Of a stretch of 64,000 bases of DNA, positions 32,201 to 42,000 are shown in pieces. Both the position numbers and the translations under genes were made by a program. The stretch lies in the NCBI RefSeq assembly GCF_032118995.1, contig NC_092659.1:14130177-14194176 (forward strand), in the 5' to 3' direction. Below the pieces are notes generated by a model that was given only the letters and a program-made list of their open reading frames with translations, was not told the DNA's origin and did no database searches. Each line of letters opens with the position of its first letter. Within the stretch, counting starts at the first letter, position 1. The DNA comes from Asterias amurensis. Taxonomy: Eukaryota > Echinodermata > Asteroidea > Forcipulatida > Asteriidae.

Positions 32201-33596
32201 AAAAGAGCGGTAGCTGAGAAAATTCACACTCAAAATTCACTTGATTTTTACTCAAAACCTGTGATACCTATTTGAACAATTCCAAGTGTAGGGCTATCTG
32301 AAACTTCTGAAGCATTAAATCGGTAAGTTTCATGATGCAGATGGTGCTTTTCAAGGAAGCGAAAGATTTTGATATCAGTGGTGCTGGAGCCAAGGATACA
32401 GAGTGGATTGGACCGATTTATGGGGCTAGGGTCCATGGGTTTTATACACCCTTGGTGGCAAATGGCACCCTCGGCTTCACCTCGGGCGCCATTTCCCCCC
32501 TTGAGTGTACAAAACGCCATGGAACCCGTCACAGTGTGCAACAATTGTATAATGTAGAAGTTTGAGATCGATCGACTGTCTTGGTCATGACACGAGAGAA
32601 TAGTGAAAAAAAACGATTACAAATTTTGCATTGCATCGATGCTTATGAGTCAACTCGGTCCCAAGTCAACTCGGTCCCAAGTCAACTCGGTCCCAAGTCA
32701 ACTCGGTCCCAAGTCAACTCGGTCCGTATGGTTGACGGGAAGTTCTTGTTGGGCTAATAAATTTCAACTGAAAAACAACGAGTTCAAATGTTTCTTTGCT
32801 TTCAACCAGAGTACTGTTTTTTGTATGGCTCTCAACAATTAACATCAATTGACAAACAGTAACAATTTAATCCTCTTTGAGGTGTTTATTTTATCAACAA
32901 ATTTTATAAATAATTAATACAAAAAAGTATGATTTCTGAGAATTAAAACATGAGAAAATTGATGTTTGGTTAAAAATAATAATAACAAACATAACTTTCC
33001 AGTTAACTTACACGTAATAAAAATCAAAACACATAGGCCTACCAATATAACATAATAAATCATATTTATATTATTAACTTACACTTACAAAAATTACATG
33101 CACGAAAGACGAAGTAGTACCAATAAAATTTTGGTCAAAGGACCGAGTTGACTTGGGATCGAGTTGACCTGGGACCGAGATGACTTGGGACCGAGTTGAC
33201 CTGGGACCCAGTTGACTTGGGACCGAGTTGACTTGGGACCGAGTTGACTTGGGACCGAGTTGACCTGGGACCGAGATGACTTGGGACCGAGTTGACCTGG
33301 GACCGAGTTGACTGGGACCGAGTTGACTTGGGACCGAGTTGACCGGTACCCGCATACTACTAACATTTTAACAATTTTTTTTAATGTGCTATTCGTTTTA
33401 ATTAACTAACGTTCCTTTTTAAACAGTTTAGATCCTAAATAAAAGTTCTCTGGATAGAAATTTTGTTTGCAAGTAAGTGTGAAAACCAACTTACATTTAT
33501 CTGTGCACAGTTTCTATTCACAACGCGGCAAGGATTGAGTTGCAAAAGTCTCCGATTGGTGCGAATACTTGACAACTTTGTTATGGATGCCGCCAT
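26145..33596 (-). CDS. HMGCL: Hydroxymethylglutaryl-CoA lyase, exons 1-7 (C-terminal exon not found)
   Basis: HMG-CoA lyase cleaves HMG-CoA to acetoacetate and acetyl-CoA in the mitochondrial matrix, the last step of leucine breakdown and of ketone-body synthesis. Exons 33495-33596, 31734-31802, 30963-31070, 30048-30202, 28747-28900, 27194-27382 and 26145-26270 join in frame to 301 codons. The TIM-barrel landmarks match human numbering plus nine throughout: R50-D51 in G-P-R-D-G-L-Q (metal D51), metal ligands H242 and H244 in A-V-H-C-H-D-T, catalytic C275 in [10 protein letters not shown], and N284. Residues 1-34 are Arg/Ser-rich without acids, a mitochondrial presequence. The expected 33 or so last residues were not located in 20600-26144. 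Confidence 0.95.
26390..26850 (-). mobile_element. Penelope-type dispersed repeat, copy 1
   Basis: Shares with 53085-53360 (opposite strand) the blocks CTTGCCAGGTAGAGTTTGTTC, TACTACCGC, TCTCAGTTCTGAAAAGAAC and CAACGTTTCGACTAGCTTG. Confidence 0.65.
26766..26809 (-). ncRNA. Hammerhead-ribozyme-like motif
   Basis: Reversed it reads GTCTC, CTGACGA, T, GACTAG-loop-CTAGTC, GAAAC, GTT, GAGAC. The C-T-G-A-N-G-A and G-A-A-A cores, stem II (6 bp) and stem I (5 bp) are all present; stem III is minimal and one extra U follows the first core. Confidence 0.45.
27194..27382 (-). CDS. HMGCL: HMGCL exon 6 (metal-binding histidines)
   Basis: Residues 197-259; [12 protein letters not shown] and [15 protein letters not shown]242 and H244 bind the divalent metal. 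Confidence 0.96.
27709..27935. mobile_element. GGGCCCAATTTCATAGAGC inverted-repeat element, copy 2
   Basis: GGGCCCAATTTCACACAGCC start and GCTTTATGAAATTGAGCCC end; in HMGCL intron 5. Confidence 0.65.
27936..28746. other. HMGCL intron 5 remainder
   Basis: GGTCGTTTAAAnCnnGCAGGG near 28003 also occurs near 31564, so part is repetitive. A 27-bp direct repeat CTTCGCAGACGACCTTTCAC occurs at about 28518 and 28545. No coding signal. Confidence 0.4.
28747..28900 (-). CDS. HMGCL: HMGCL exon 5
   Basis: Residues 145-196; [10 protein letters not shown] then [14 protein letters not shown], the conserved cysteine-containing block. Confidence 0.95.
28985..29240 (-). pseudogene. LINE 3' end (RT tail)
   Basis: Minus reading [20 protein letters not shown], then N-A-L-R-S. 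Confidence 0.7.
29400..29575 (+). mobile_element. SINE-B (tRNA-derived)
   Basis: GGTAGTCTAGTTAGTAAGAC and GGGTTTGAATCCC resemble pol III A and B boxes; followed by CACAGGACTCGG and ATCGGTGTATGGGTAAA. No matching acceptor stem. Confidence 0.7.
29597..29789. mobile_element. GGGCCCAATTTCATAGAGC inverted-repeat element, copy 3 (with empty site in window)
   Basis: Inserted in AGATCTGG/TATATTTC; the uninterrupted form is at 29308-29320. Ends GGGCCCAATTTCATAGAGC and GCTCTATGAAATTGGACCCC pair. Confidence 0.8.
29886..30015 (+). mobile_element. SINE-B, second duplicate
   Basis: GGTAGTCTAGTTGGTAAGAC and GGGTTCGAATCTC; lacks the GGGGAAAGTACTGAG segment present in the first duplicate. Confidence 0.7.
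30048..30202 (-). CDS. HMGCL: HMGCL exon 4
   Basis: Residues 94-144 plus two bases; M-G-D-H-K-E-V...Y-P-V-L-T-P-N and [10 protein letters not shown] are family-typical. Downstream intron holds a duplicated SINE unit (29296-30015). Confidence 0.95.
30265..30619 (+). mobile_element. M1 element, GGGAAGGTACACTATTGG sub-type
   Basis: TTAA at 30265-30268; centre TAGCTAGAAGTCTTTTATT differs from standard M1. Same sub-type as 59494-59868. Its right end is fused to the next copy. Confidence 0.78.
30619..30808 (+). mobile_element. M1 element, 5' half only
   Basis: Starts at TTGGTAATTACTC directly after the previous copy's ATTACCAA, without TTAA; ends in the centre. Confidence 0.7.
30963..31070 (-). 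CDS. HMGCL: HMGCL exon 3
   Basis: Residues 58-93, ending [14 protein letters not shown], conserved in the family. A second, duplicated donor 24 bp further on would add eight in-frame residues. Confidence 0.95.
31121..31516 (+). mobile_element. M1 element, full-length
   Basis: In HMGCL intron 2; a small ACACGTCTG insertion in the CGGCTCCCTCTGA block. Confidence 0.82.
31607..31672 (-). mobile_element. SINE-A fragment
   Basis: GGACGAAGCAATGGTTAAG and TGCTTAAGGACACAAGTGTC match minus SINE-A copies. Confidence 0.6.
31734..31802 (-). CDS. HMGCL: HMGCL exon 2 (catalytic R-D motif)
   Basis: Residues 35-57, including [16 protein letters not shown], the first beta strand of the barrel and the catalytic Arg/metal Asp. 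Donor GTAAAC. Confidence 0.95.
31880..31990 (+). mobile_element. M1 element, 5' third only
   Basis: TTAAAGGCATTGGACACTAT start, breaks off after GCGAGAAACG where another repeat begins. Confidence 0.7.
31991..32150. repeat. Local direct and inverted repeats (CAGACGCGTGTCC)
   Basis: CCAGACGCGTGTCCATATG with TTTGTACAC occurs at about 31990 and 32051. Between and after lie hairpins GGGAACTA/TAGTTCCC and AGGACAAACGTG/CACGTTTGTCCT. Confidence 0.7.
32420..32526. repeat. Imperfect hairpin in HMGCL intron 1
   Basis: TCCATGGGTTTTATACACCC and GAGTGTACAAAACGCCATGGA pair, with an inner AAATGGCACCC/GGGCGCCATTT stem. Confidence 0.6.
32555..32640 (-). mobile_element. M5 miniature element fragment
   Basis: CACGAGAGAATAGTGAAAAA and GCATTGCATCGATGC are the reverse of 9470-9520. 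It ends where the first minisatellite begins. Confidence 0.6.
32649..32725 (+). repeat. 16-bp minisatellite, array 1
   Basis: 4.8 perfect copies of GTCAACTCGGTCCCAA. Confidence 0.95.
33140..33344 (-). repeat. 16-bp minisatellite, array 2 (inverted relative to array 1)
   Basis: About 12.8 copies of GACCGAGTTGACTTGG with a few C/T and A/T variants and one 1-2-bp slip; the exact reverse of array 1. Confidence 0.95.
33495..33596 (-). CDS. HMGCL: HMGCL exon 1 (mitochondrial targeting peptide)
   Basis: Residues 1-34, [16 protein letters not shown] and onward, with Arg/Lys and no Asp or Glu: an amphipathic presequence. ATG lies in CAACATGGCG, a good start context. GTAAGT donor, phase 0. Confidence 0.88.
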
Positions 33597-35868
33597 GTTG
33601 GATTCTGTTTTTGTTATAGCGCCACCATTTTTTTAGAAGAGGAAAAAATAATGTCCTTGTCCGATCATGGTCACGCGCACGCGCTTCTTTCAACCAATAG
33701 TTTGACCCGGCCGCGTGTGGTCCCCTTCCCAACCCAAAAATGCAATCACTTTAGATTATTGGGGTCGAACAAAGACTAACTTTTAACTTCCAATTTTACC
33801 ATGAAACAGTTAATATTCATTAGAAACTGCACATGTACGGTTTGGCCGTAAACAAAACAGGATACAACATTGTTTCCATTTTTTGTTTCACTTTAAAAAA
33901 AAGTTAAGACATGGAGCTAGTTGCCGCCCGCCTCCCTTGTAATATTGTTTTGTTTTCGGAAACTCAAAGATTATATAAGTTCTATGTATTGTTTTTTTCC
34001 CATCTGACTTTGCCCCCGTCAAAAGTGCTAACATTAGTTCTCCGAACATATAACTTGCCGCATGGTTTGATAATAATAAACATGAAGAATAAAGTAACAA
34101 ACAGGCCTATGACTCAAATGAACCAAAATATTTTTAGATGAAAATCTCCAACATCAAGTTTTCAATGGCTTCTGCTGGCTTTTTATTCAAAACAACTTTG
34201 TATTTAGCATGAATGATAATCCTTAAAGGAACACGTTGCCTTGGATCGGTCGAGTTGGTCTTTGAAAAGCGTTTGTAACCGTTTTTTATAAAATGCATAT
34301 GGGTAGAAAGATGTTGTAAAAGTAGAATACAATGATCCACACAAACATGCCTCGAAATTGCGTGGTTTTCCTTTAACCTTGTCGACTAACACGTCGGCCA
34401 TTATGGGGGTCAAAATTTTGACTCCCATAAATGGCCGACCATGTTAGTTCGCACAGTAGAAGGAAAACCACGCAATTTCGAGGCAAACTTGTGTGGATCA
34501 TTGTATTCTACTTTTAAAACATCTTTCCAACCATATGCATTTTATAAAAAAACGGTTACAAACGCGTTTGTTTTGACCAACTCGTCCGATCCAAGGCAAC
34601 GTGTTCCTTTAACCAGCTTAATTGGCCAGGTGGGTTTGGGGGCGTTACGTTTTTGTTACTTTAATATCGCCCACTTTCTATTAAAAACTTTTTCTTTTCT
34701 GACTGGCCCCGAATCTAATTAAAACATAGGCTAGTTGTTGAGCGTTGAAGTTGGAAACTGTAATAATTATTAAGCATGAGTCTTCCAAAATCCAGAGAGT
34801 GATATAATAGTGCCCCTTTTTAGCGCCTAAAAAAAAATATATTCTCAAGAAATATGCTTCTTTACGTTGATTTGTATGCACACTAGTGATAGGTAGGCCT
34901 ACATAGTCTATCTACATGTATATTGTTTGAATTTATGATAATATTTTGACAAAATTATCACAATTTATGACTTTATTATTAACTTTTTTGTGCAAACAGA
35001 AGTTTCCAAAAGCTCAAAAAAGTTAAGATTTAAAAATACACGAGAGGGCGCCAGAGCTTGAGCGCGCGTGAGCCTAAACTTTTCAACTAGATTGAGTCTT
35101 TCATTAAAGTATAAAATAGTATGTTGTTGATAATATAATATAAAAGTTCTCAAAAGTGGTACAAAGTTCAAAATCATAGCACCAAAAAAATAGTAAGAGG
35201 TGCGATGAATTAAAATGTATGTTTTAACTTGATTTAATTTGTACAGAAGTTTACTCAGTTGACTGGGTAAAGTTTATTTCTAGTCACGCACACAGCATCC
35301 ACTTTGTACTACCACGATATCTGCTGCATCGTTGATGATGCAGCAGTAGCTCTGACAGAATTAACGTGTTGAATGCCCGTTCGTTATACCCGCTGGCACG
35401 AAGAAAAGGTGGACGAAGCAGATGTCTTTTGCGATCTTATTTTATACATTTGGCTTGCGAAAAGATCTTCTCAATAATGTCACACAAGAAGGCAACCTCG
35501 TCATCTGAGAATTAAGAGTCAACGTCTGCCGCGACATTCTGCAGATTGGATTTAGAAATAGAACCGGGAAGTTGGTTGGGGAAAACGGCTCTGCATTAAA
35601 ACTCCAAAAATGTACCGTGCTCGAAACACATCGTACCGCCACAAGCAGCTCTCCCAGCACCCGTAAATTGCCACCGAAACTCCCACCACTGGCAGACTCT
35701 GGAGTGGATGTTTTTGTTTCGTTCCCAGATAAACAGGATCGTTCGGCTCGTTTTGCCTTGAGCGTTTGGAAGGGACATTTGGAACAGATGAAAGATCGGT
35801 TGCTCTGGCAACGAAGTCAAACTGTTTCAGTGAAGTTTTAGGACATAATTTTTATTTTATGGTTGACG
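33597..35868. promoter_or_regulatory. Shared intergenic region of divergent HMGCL and PRKX-like genes
   Basis: About 2.27 kb separates the two start codons. It holds an M2 miniature element (34223-34612), AT-rich sequence and, near the kinase, a GC-richer patch (about 35500-35868) that looks like 5' UTR/promoter. No TATA box could be fixed with confidence. A short hairpin G-C-T-G-C-A-T-C / G-A-T-G-C-A-G-C lies at about 35324-35346. Confidence 0.4.
34223..34612. mobile_element. M2 miniature element, full-length
   Basis: TTAAAGGAACACGTTGCC and GGCAACGTGTTCCTTTAA are exact mirrors; fold-back centre around CAAAATTTTG. Lies between HMGCL and the kinase. Confidence 0.85.
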
Positions 35869-36007
35869 ATGGCGTCTTCAAGAATCGCCAAGGGGAAGAC
35901 CCTGAAACGGACCGGCTCGTCTGGGAAGTTAAAAGACCTTCCTCCGCCAGATACCCCAGGTGAACGGAAGTATAAACTGGACGATCTACAAATGTTGTCT
36001 ACTGTTG
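35869..36007 (+). CDS. PRKX: PRKX-like exon 1
   Basis: Residues 1-46 plus one base. The in-frame ATG at 35869 (ACGATGG) is the first good start; the TTG two codons upstream is not. Donor GTAAGT. Confidence 0.83.
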
Positions 36008-39000
36008 GTAAGTTGGGAGTTGAAAAGTTTGATTCTGCATTGCAACTTTTTGTGTCAATAATCTTTTAATTTTATCATGAAATTGAAAGTATAATTGTTA
36101 ATATAAATGATTAATTAAGAAAATATTGAAGATGAAGGTATCCTAATTATTATTAATCATGTAATTGATAAATTAAGAAAATATTATATCTTAAAATGCA
36201 AACTGCTTACAATACAATCTAAAATGACCTGCGGTAAAAATGCTAAACAAATAGTTAGTGGCCTGACGTTCCGACCCCAGCAAAATCTTTCTTGATGGCT
36301 GACATGACATGCTCATCAATGACAATACCCAGGACAGTTTCACCAATTCTGATTGGTCAACAGGTCAAGAGGAGGTCAAGTGGCCGTGGGTAAACACGCG
36401 ATATAATAAACATGGTGAGAAGTCTTTAACCAGGATGCGTGGTGCTCAAGCTTTCGTGTAGCGTGCAAGCTTTTGCATTTCACCAGTTTAGTCCTAACGC
36501 AATTAAAATATGAAAAAAAACAACGAATAAAGTTCAGTTTCACCTGGGTCGGAGAGGTTTCCCAAGTTGTTTCCAAAACCTTCAGCCATTCATTGTAACT
36601 CAACACCCAATGTTTAGATAGCAGATGTTTTTCTTAGCTCTAGGTCAAATTTGGATGAGGGACTTTTGTACACTAGGCCTACACCAGACCAGATGTAATG
36701 TTTTAGAATGTTAGATTTTAAGGCAACATCAAGAATGAGAAACTCGGCAAAAGAAGCTTGAGTCGACGCACCACATCAATTACTGTGAAAGATGATTTTA
36801 AAAAAACACAAGATAAAGTTTCAACATCAAGTTTCAATCTAATTGAAGATAAATGTCGTTTAAATGACACTACAATCAGTGTGGGTTTACTTCACACAGA
36901 AGTAGACAGATCAAATCCCCCTCCAACATTCCCAAAGTGTATCGTCCGAACTACCCGGGCTTCGGACTGGTTGCCCACAGTTACCAAGATGTTCTCTTTG
37001 CTCAGTATGTAACAACAAACAAAGTGTCAAAACGAGGTGATCCCCTCCTCACAGGCCTTGCCTACCCATGCCTGGATCTTCCTTCCCTAGGCCCTCGCTG
37101 AATTCCCTGAATTCCAGCACTCCTTGGTCTAGGAAGAAGACATCAAGAACCCCTCTTTCTCTCTAGAGGAATGGAATTTTCTCCTCGGCCCCCCCCCCCC
37201 TCCTCACCCCAGGGTCAGTTTGATGCACTTATTACATGACGCTCATTAGGAGGAATGTCCGTGTCAGCTCGCATCCAGAGGGCTTAATCAATTTAATATC
37301 TAGTTGATTGAGAAAAATCATCTTGATTACTTAGGCCAACCGCTCATGCAAGAAAACAATTTACTCTGAAGTTAAATAATAATGACAACATTTTGTTCTT
37401 AAAGGTGTTTTACAGGATTGGTTAAGAGCTGAAAAAATAGTTGCAGACAGTGCTCATGTTCTGTCTGATCAACAATTGTATAATGTACATGAGAGACACA
37501 AACCTGTAAAAATGGCCTTAAAGGCAGTGGACACTATTGGTAATTACTCAAATATTGATTAGCATAAAACCTTTCTTGGTGACGAGTAATGGGGAGAGGT
37601 TGATAGTATAAAACATTGTGAGAAACGGCTCCCTCTAAAATGGAGTAGTTTTCGGAAAGAAGTAATTTTCCACGAATTTGATTTCGAGACCTCAAGTTTA
37701 GAATTTGAGGTATCGAAATCAAGCATCTGAAAGCACACAACTTTGTGTGACAAGGGTGTTTTTTCTTTCATCATTATCAGGCAACTTCGATGACCAATTG
37801 AGCTCAAAATTTCACAGGTTTGTTATTTTATGCTTATGTTGAGATACACCTAGTGAGAAGACTGGTCTTTGACAATTACCAATAGTGTCCACTGCCTTTA
37901 ATCCAATGTGTGAGTCAGGACAGAAGAAAATAGTGAACAATCAGCCTCACTAGTTTTAGCATGTATAATTTTGTTTGAAACGACAGCTGCTTTATGTTGT
38001 AGCAACCAAACTGTTATGAAAAGTTTTGGATAGGTTTCTTTAAAGACTCGATGGACACTATTGGTAATTGTCAAAAACCAGTCTTCTCATTTAGTGTATC
38101 TCACATGTATGCATAAAATAACGAACCTTTGAAAATTTGAGCTCAATTGGTCATCGAAGTTGCAAGATAACTACAGTATAAAAGAAAAACTCTCCCTTGC
38201 CACACGAAGTTGTGTGCTTTCAGATGCTTGATAAACATAAGACAGGTCTATACTATCCAAAGCTGCTGTATTTCTTAAAGGCAGTGGACACTATTGGTAA
38301 TTGTCAAAGACTAGCCTTCACAGTTGGTGTATCTCAACACATGCATAAAATAACAAACCTGTGAAAATTTGAGCTCAATTGGTCATCAAAGTTGCGAGAT
38401 AATAATGAAAGAAAAAACACCCTTGTCACACGAAGTTGTGTGCGTTTAGACGGTTGATTTTGAGACCTCAAGTTCTAAATCTGAGGTCTCAAAATCAAAT
38501 TCGTGGAAAATTACTTCTTTCTCAAAAACTATAGCACTTTAGAGGGAGCCGTTTCTTATAATGTTTTATACCACCAACCTCTCCCCATTACTCTTCATCA
38601 AGAACGTTTTTTATGCTAATAATTATTTTGAGTAAACACTAATAGTGTCCACTGCCTTTAACAAACGAGTTTTTCTCAGTGCATACAGACCTTTTAATTA
38701 ACAGGTGTACTTACATGTAGGTGCTGAAATATTTTAATAGCCAGATTTAACAACAAATACCTAGTTTCAATTCAGTTTCTTTAGTCACAACTTCACAATA
38801 TTTAGTTTCCAGAATGTCCCACAGTTTTGAAAGATTCTGGTGAGAATCCTGCAATTCATAGGCTGTTAATTTTTAAAAGCAAGAGACCAAAATGTAGTGA
38901 TGACCCCAAAAACAACAGGCCATTGTACAAACAGATAGACAAACGAAAAGTAATTCAGGCAAGAACACACCTTGGAGGAAGTTCTTCCTCCATGAACACA

Positions 39001-42000
39001 CGTACAAACTTAGCATCATCCCTACGAGGTTACAAAATTAAAATTAGTCCGAAACTGAAACAAAAAAATCGATAAAGGGAATAAAAAATAAAAAGATAGC
39101 TACTATTTATTTAAAATATGTTATTTTTTAATGTGCACTTTCAGAAGAATAATACAAAAAAACAAGTCACTATTTGTTCATAGTAGTAGAATGATTTGAA
39201 TAATACTTATTAGATAATGAAACAGGCTTAAAGCCATTAGACACTTTGGGTAAACAGTAATGTCCAAGGCCCACACTTCGTGTATCACAACTTCTATATG
39301 AAATAACAAACCTGTGAAAATTTAGGCTCAATCGGTCATTGGAGTCGTGTTTTATTGTTTTCTCAAAAAGTAAAGCATTTCATGGAAACATATTTCAAGA
39401 GAAGTCTTTCGCCATTACCTTCTGTAAACCCTGTAAGTTATTTGTAAGTCTGTGAACTTTTTTTTTCTTTTTTTTTTTCTCGTACTGAAGAAAGTGTCCA
39501 ACGGCTTTAAAGGTCACTACTGTACACTATTGATAACTATTCCGAATAACTGTTAGCATAAAAACTCACTTGTTTTTCTCCCGACTTGAGCCAGGAGAAA
39601 ATAACAGGAAAACCTAGATATTACCTGACTCAATTAATTATTCAATAGTTTTAACATTTGAACATTATTATTTTTGTGTAAAGCATAATTACATGGTGAG
39701 GTGTTAATAATACAGGACCGCTGGATTGGTTAATTTTGTGCGATTACTGATTACCCAACGCTAAAATCAATGCCCTCGAGCCTGTGATCCGGTGTAAAAC
39801 ATGAACCCTAATGCACGTTTTAATTGTTTGACTTCATCAATGGCGGCCTCATGCAAAGAGTCTGTTTGTGAACTTGCAGGTCTGTTCAGTGTATGCTTCG
39901 TTTTTGAAAGGGCAAGGGCACCGCAGCCTTTACATGTACTTGGTAAAGCCTGAGGGCACCCTATAAGGAAATTGTAAATTTCTGCTGTCAGAGCATTTCA
40001 AGGGCACCAGGGCAATGACCCGGGGGGCATGGAGGCAATCATCTACATTGCTTTCAGTGAGACCTGGGAATTAGGAGTCTTATCTCGAGTTAGGACGAGT
40101 AACTCGTCGTAACTTAGGATTAGTTTTAAGGTCTGCATGCTACAATGCAGGGTTGGGACTCGTCCTAAGTCCTGAAGTTAGGAAGAGTTTTGTGAAATCG
40201 ACAGCAGGTCTAATACTTCCTTAACTTGTTAGGGAGGGCAAGCTTTATCTATTGTAAAGGGGTGGAATGTTATACTGTGCCCTTTCAAGGGGCAATGACC
40301 AGTGGGGCATCGAGGCAATTGCCTAGCCTGTTGCCCAGCTGTGAAGTAGCAGGCCTGAACTTTGGCTAGTATGGATAGATCAGATCAGGGGAGCACATCT
40401 TAAAACTGATCAGAAATTTTACCGCTTTTTGATACTTTTTTTTTATATATAAAAATGGATTTCATGATATAGATCGTAATGTAGATAGTACAATTTGAAT
40501 GAATTTTTAGTAAACATTTGTGAAAGACTTAATGTTTAGCTATATTTTTTAACAATTTAAATTCTTTTTATGATAAAATATTGTTTGTTTGTGAAAAACC
40601 AAAATACAGCTCTGCATGCATGATTTTTGTACTTGCCAAGGATAAATATTTGGCTTCATTTAATCATTGTGAGTGTCTGTCCTTGCATTGATTTCAGATT
40701 AAACATCTGCGGTGGGTTCACATGTATCTTTTTTCCATTTGAATCCCCCAAGGTCTTGTACATTGGCGTTCTAAGAACTTGCCCCAAGCAGTAATTAACA
40801 TTTGTTTGACAATGATTGAAAGATTATATTACGGACAAGCTGTTTGAGATAAGACGTAGATACAGAACCCTTGTAATGGGTTGGAATGTCATGACCCGAG
40901 CGGTCTAGTGCATCAGACTCAAAGCTCTTGTGTTTCTTGTCAGTAGAGTGTGGGTTCAAGTCCCCTAAGAGCCCAGTCGCTGATTCAACGAAACACTAGG
41001 ATTAATCCTATCTCAAGTTAGGGCGCTTAAACTCGTCCTAACTAAGGAGCTTAAACGATTTGGGTAGCTTTTCAAAATGTCCATAGATTTACATTAAACT
41101 TAAAGGGTTTGAAGATAATGATAGGGGAAAGCTTCCCTTCAAATATTACTTACTGAGGTGCTGTAGTTTTTGAGAAATGAGTAAAACAATGTCATGAAAA
41201 TACGTTTGTAAATGATTGAAATAATTTTCGTCTCATGAGACGAAAATTATTTTCATGACATTGTTTTACTCCTTTCCCAAAAACTACAGCACCTCAGCAC
41301 GTAATATTTTCAGGGAAGCTTTCTACTATCATTATCTTCAAACTGTGTATGTTTAGTGTAAATCTGTGAACATCGTGTTTTTTGTCCTACAAAAGTTACA
41401 TAGACCCTTTAACTCTTCCTAAAGCGTGGTTCGTTCTTCCTGCGAACCAGGCTTTTAAGTATAAACCCGACTTAAAAGTCTTATAAATGATTAATCCTAA
41501 GTCAGGAAGAGTTTAGTGAAATCGACGGCAGTACACTGATCACTTAGACTTTCGTTGGGTTTCATTATGTTTTGTTTATTCCTCATGTTCTATTGTATAA
41601 TGTTTTCAATTTGTGTAGGCGCCTTGATCGGTTTTCTGGAAAAGTGCGCATTAATCCATATTATTATTATTATTATTACTAGCGGGATAGGAGTGATTCT
41701 TGCGTATGAAATTCTGCAAATGTAATGTAATTGGAGGGACCCTCACAGGTAATCATTTTGTAGAACTGCAGGCATGCATGCTTCGTTTTTTAAAAGGGCA
41801 AGGGCACCAAAGCATTTTGTCCTGGGTAAAGGGCATCCTTTGAGAAAATTGTAAATTTCTACTGGAGAGCATTTGAAGGGCAATGATCAGGGGCATGAAG
41901 TCAATCGCCTTTGTTGCCTCTGTGAAGAATCAGCCCTGGAATTGGCTCGGTATTCAATAGTAAACAAATCAGTACGCATTGTTGTTTTGTCTTATAAATG

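Noticed and set aside
32649..33344. A CRISPR array
   Set aside because: Direct 16-bp repeats have no spacers and the DNA is plainly eukaryotic; these are minisatellites.
33074..33366. Two long minus ORFs with N-S-V-P-S-Q-L-G-P repeats
   Set aside because: They are translations of the 16-bp minisatellite. A period not divisible by three gives open frames in several registers.
35572..35841. An 89-codon plus ORF just before the kinase
   Set aside because: It has no ATG start, stops before the kinase ATG and resembles nothing; it is better read as 5' UTR/promoter.
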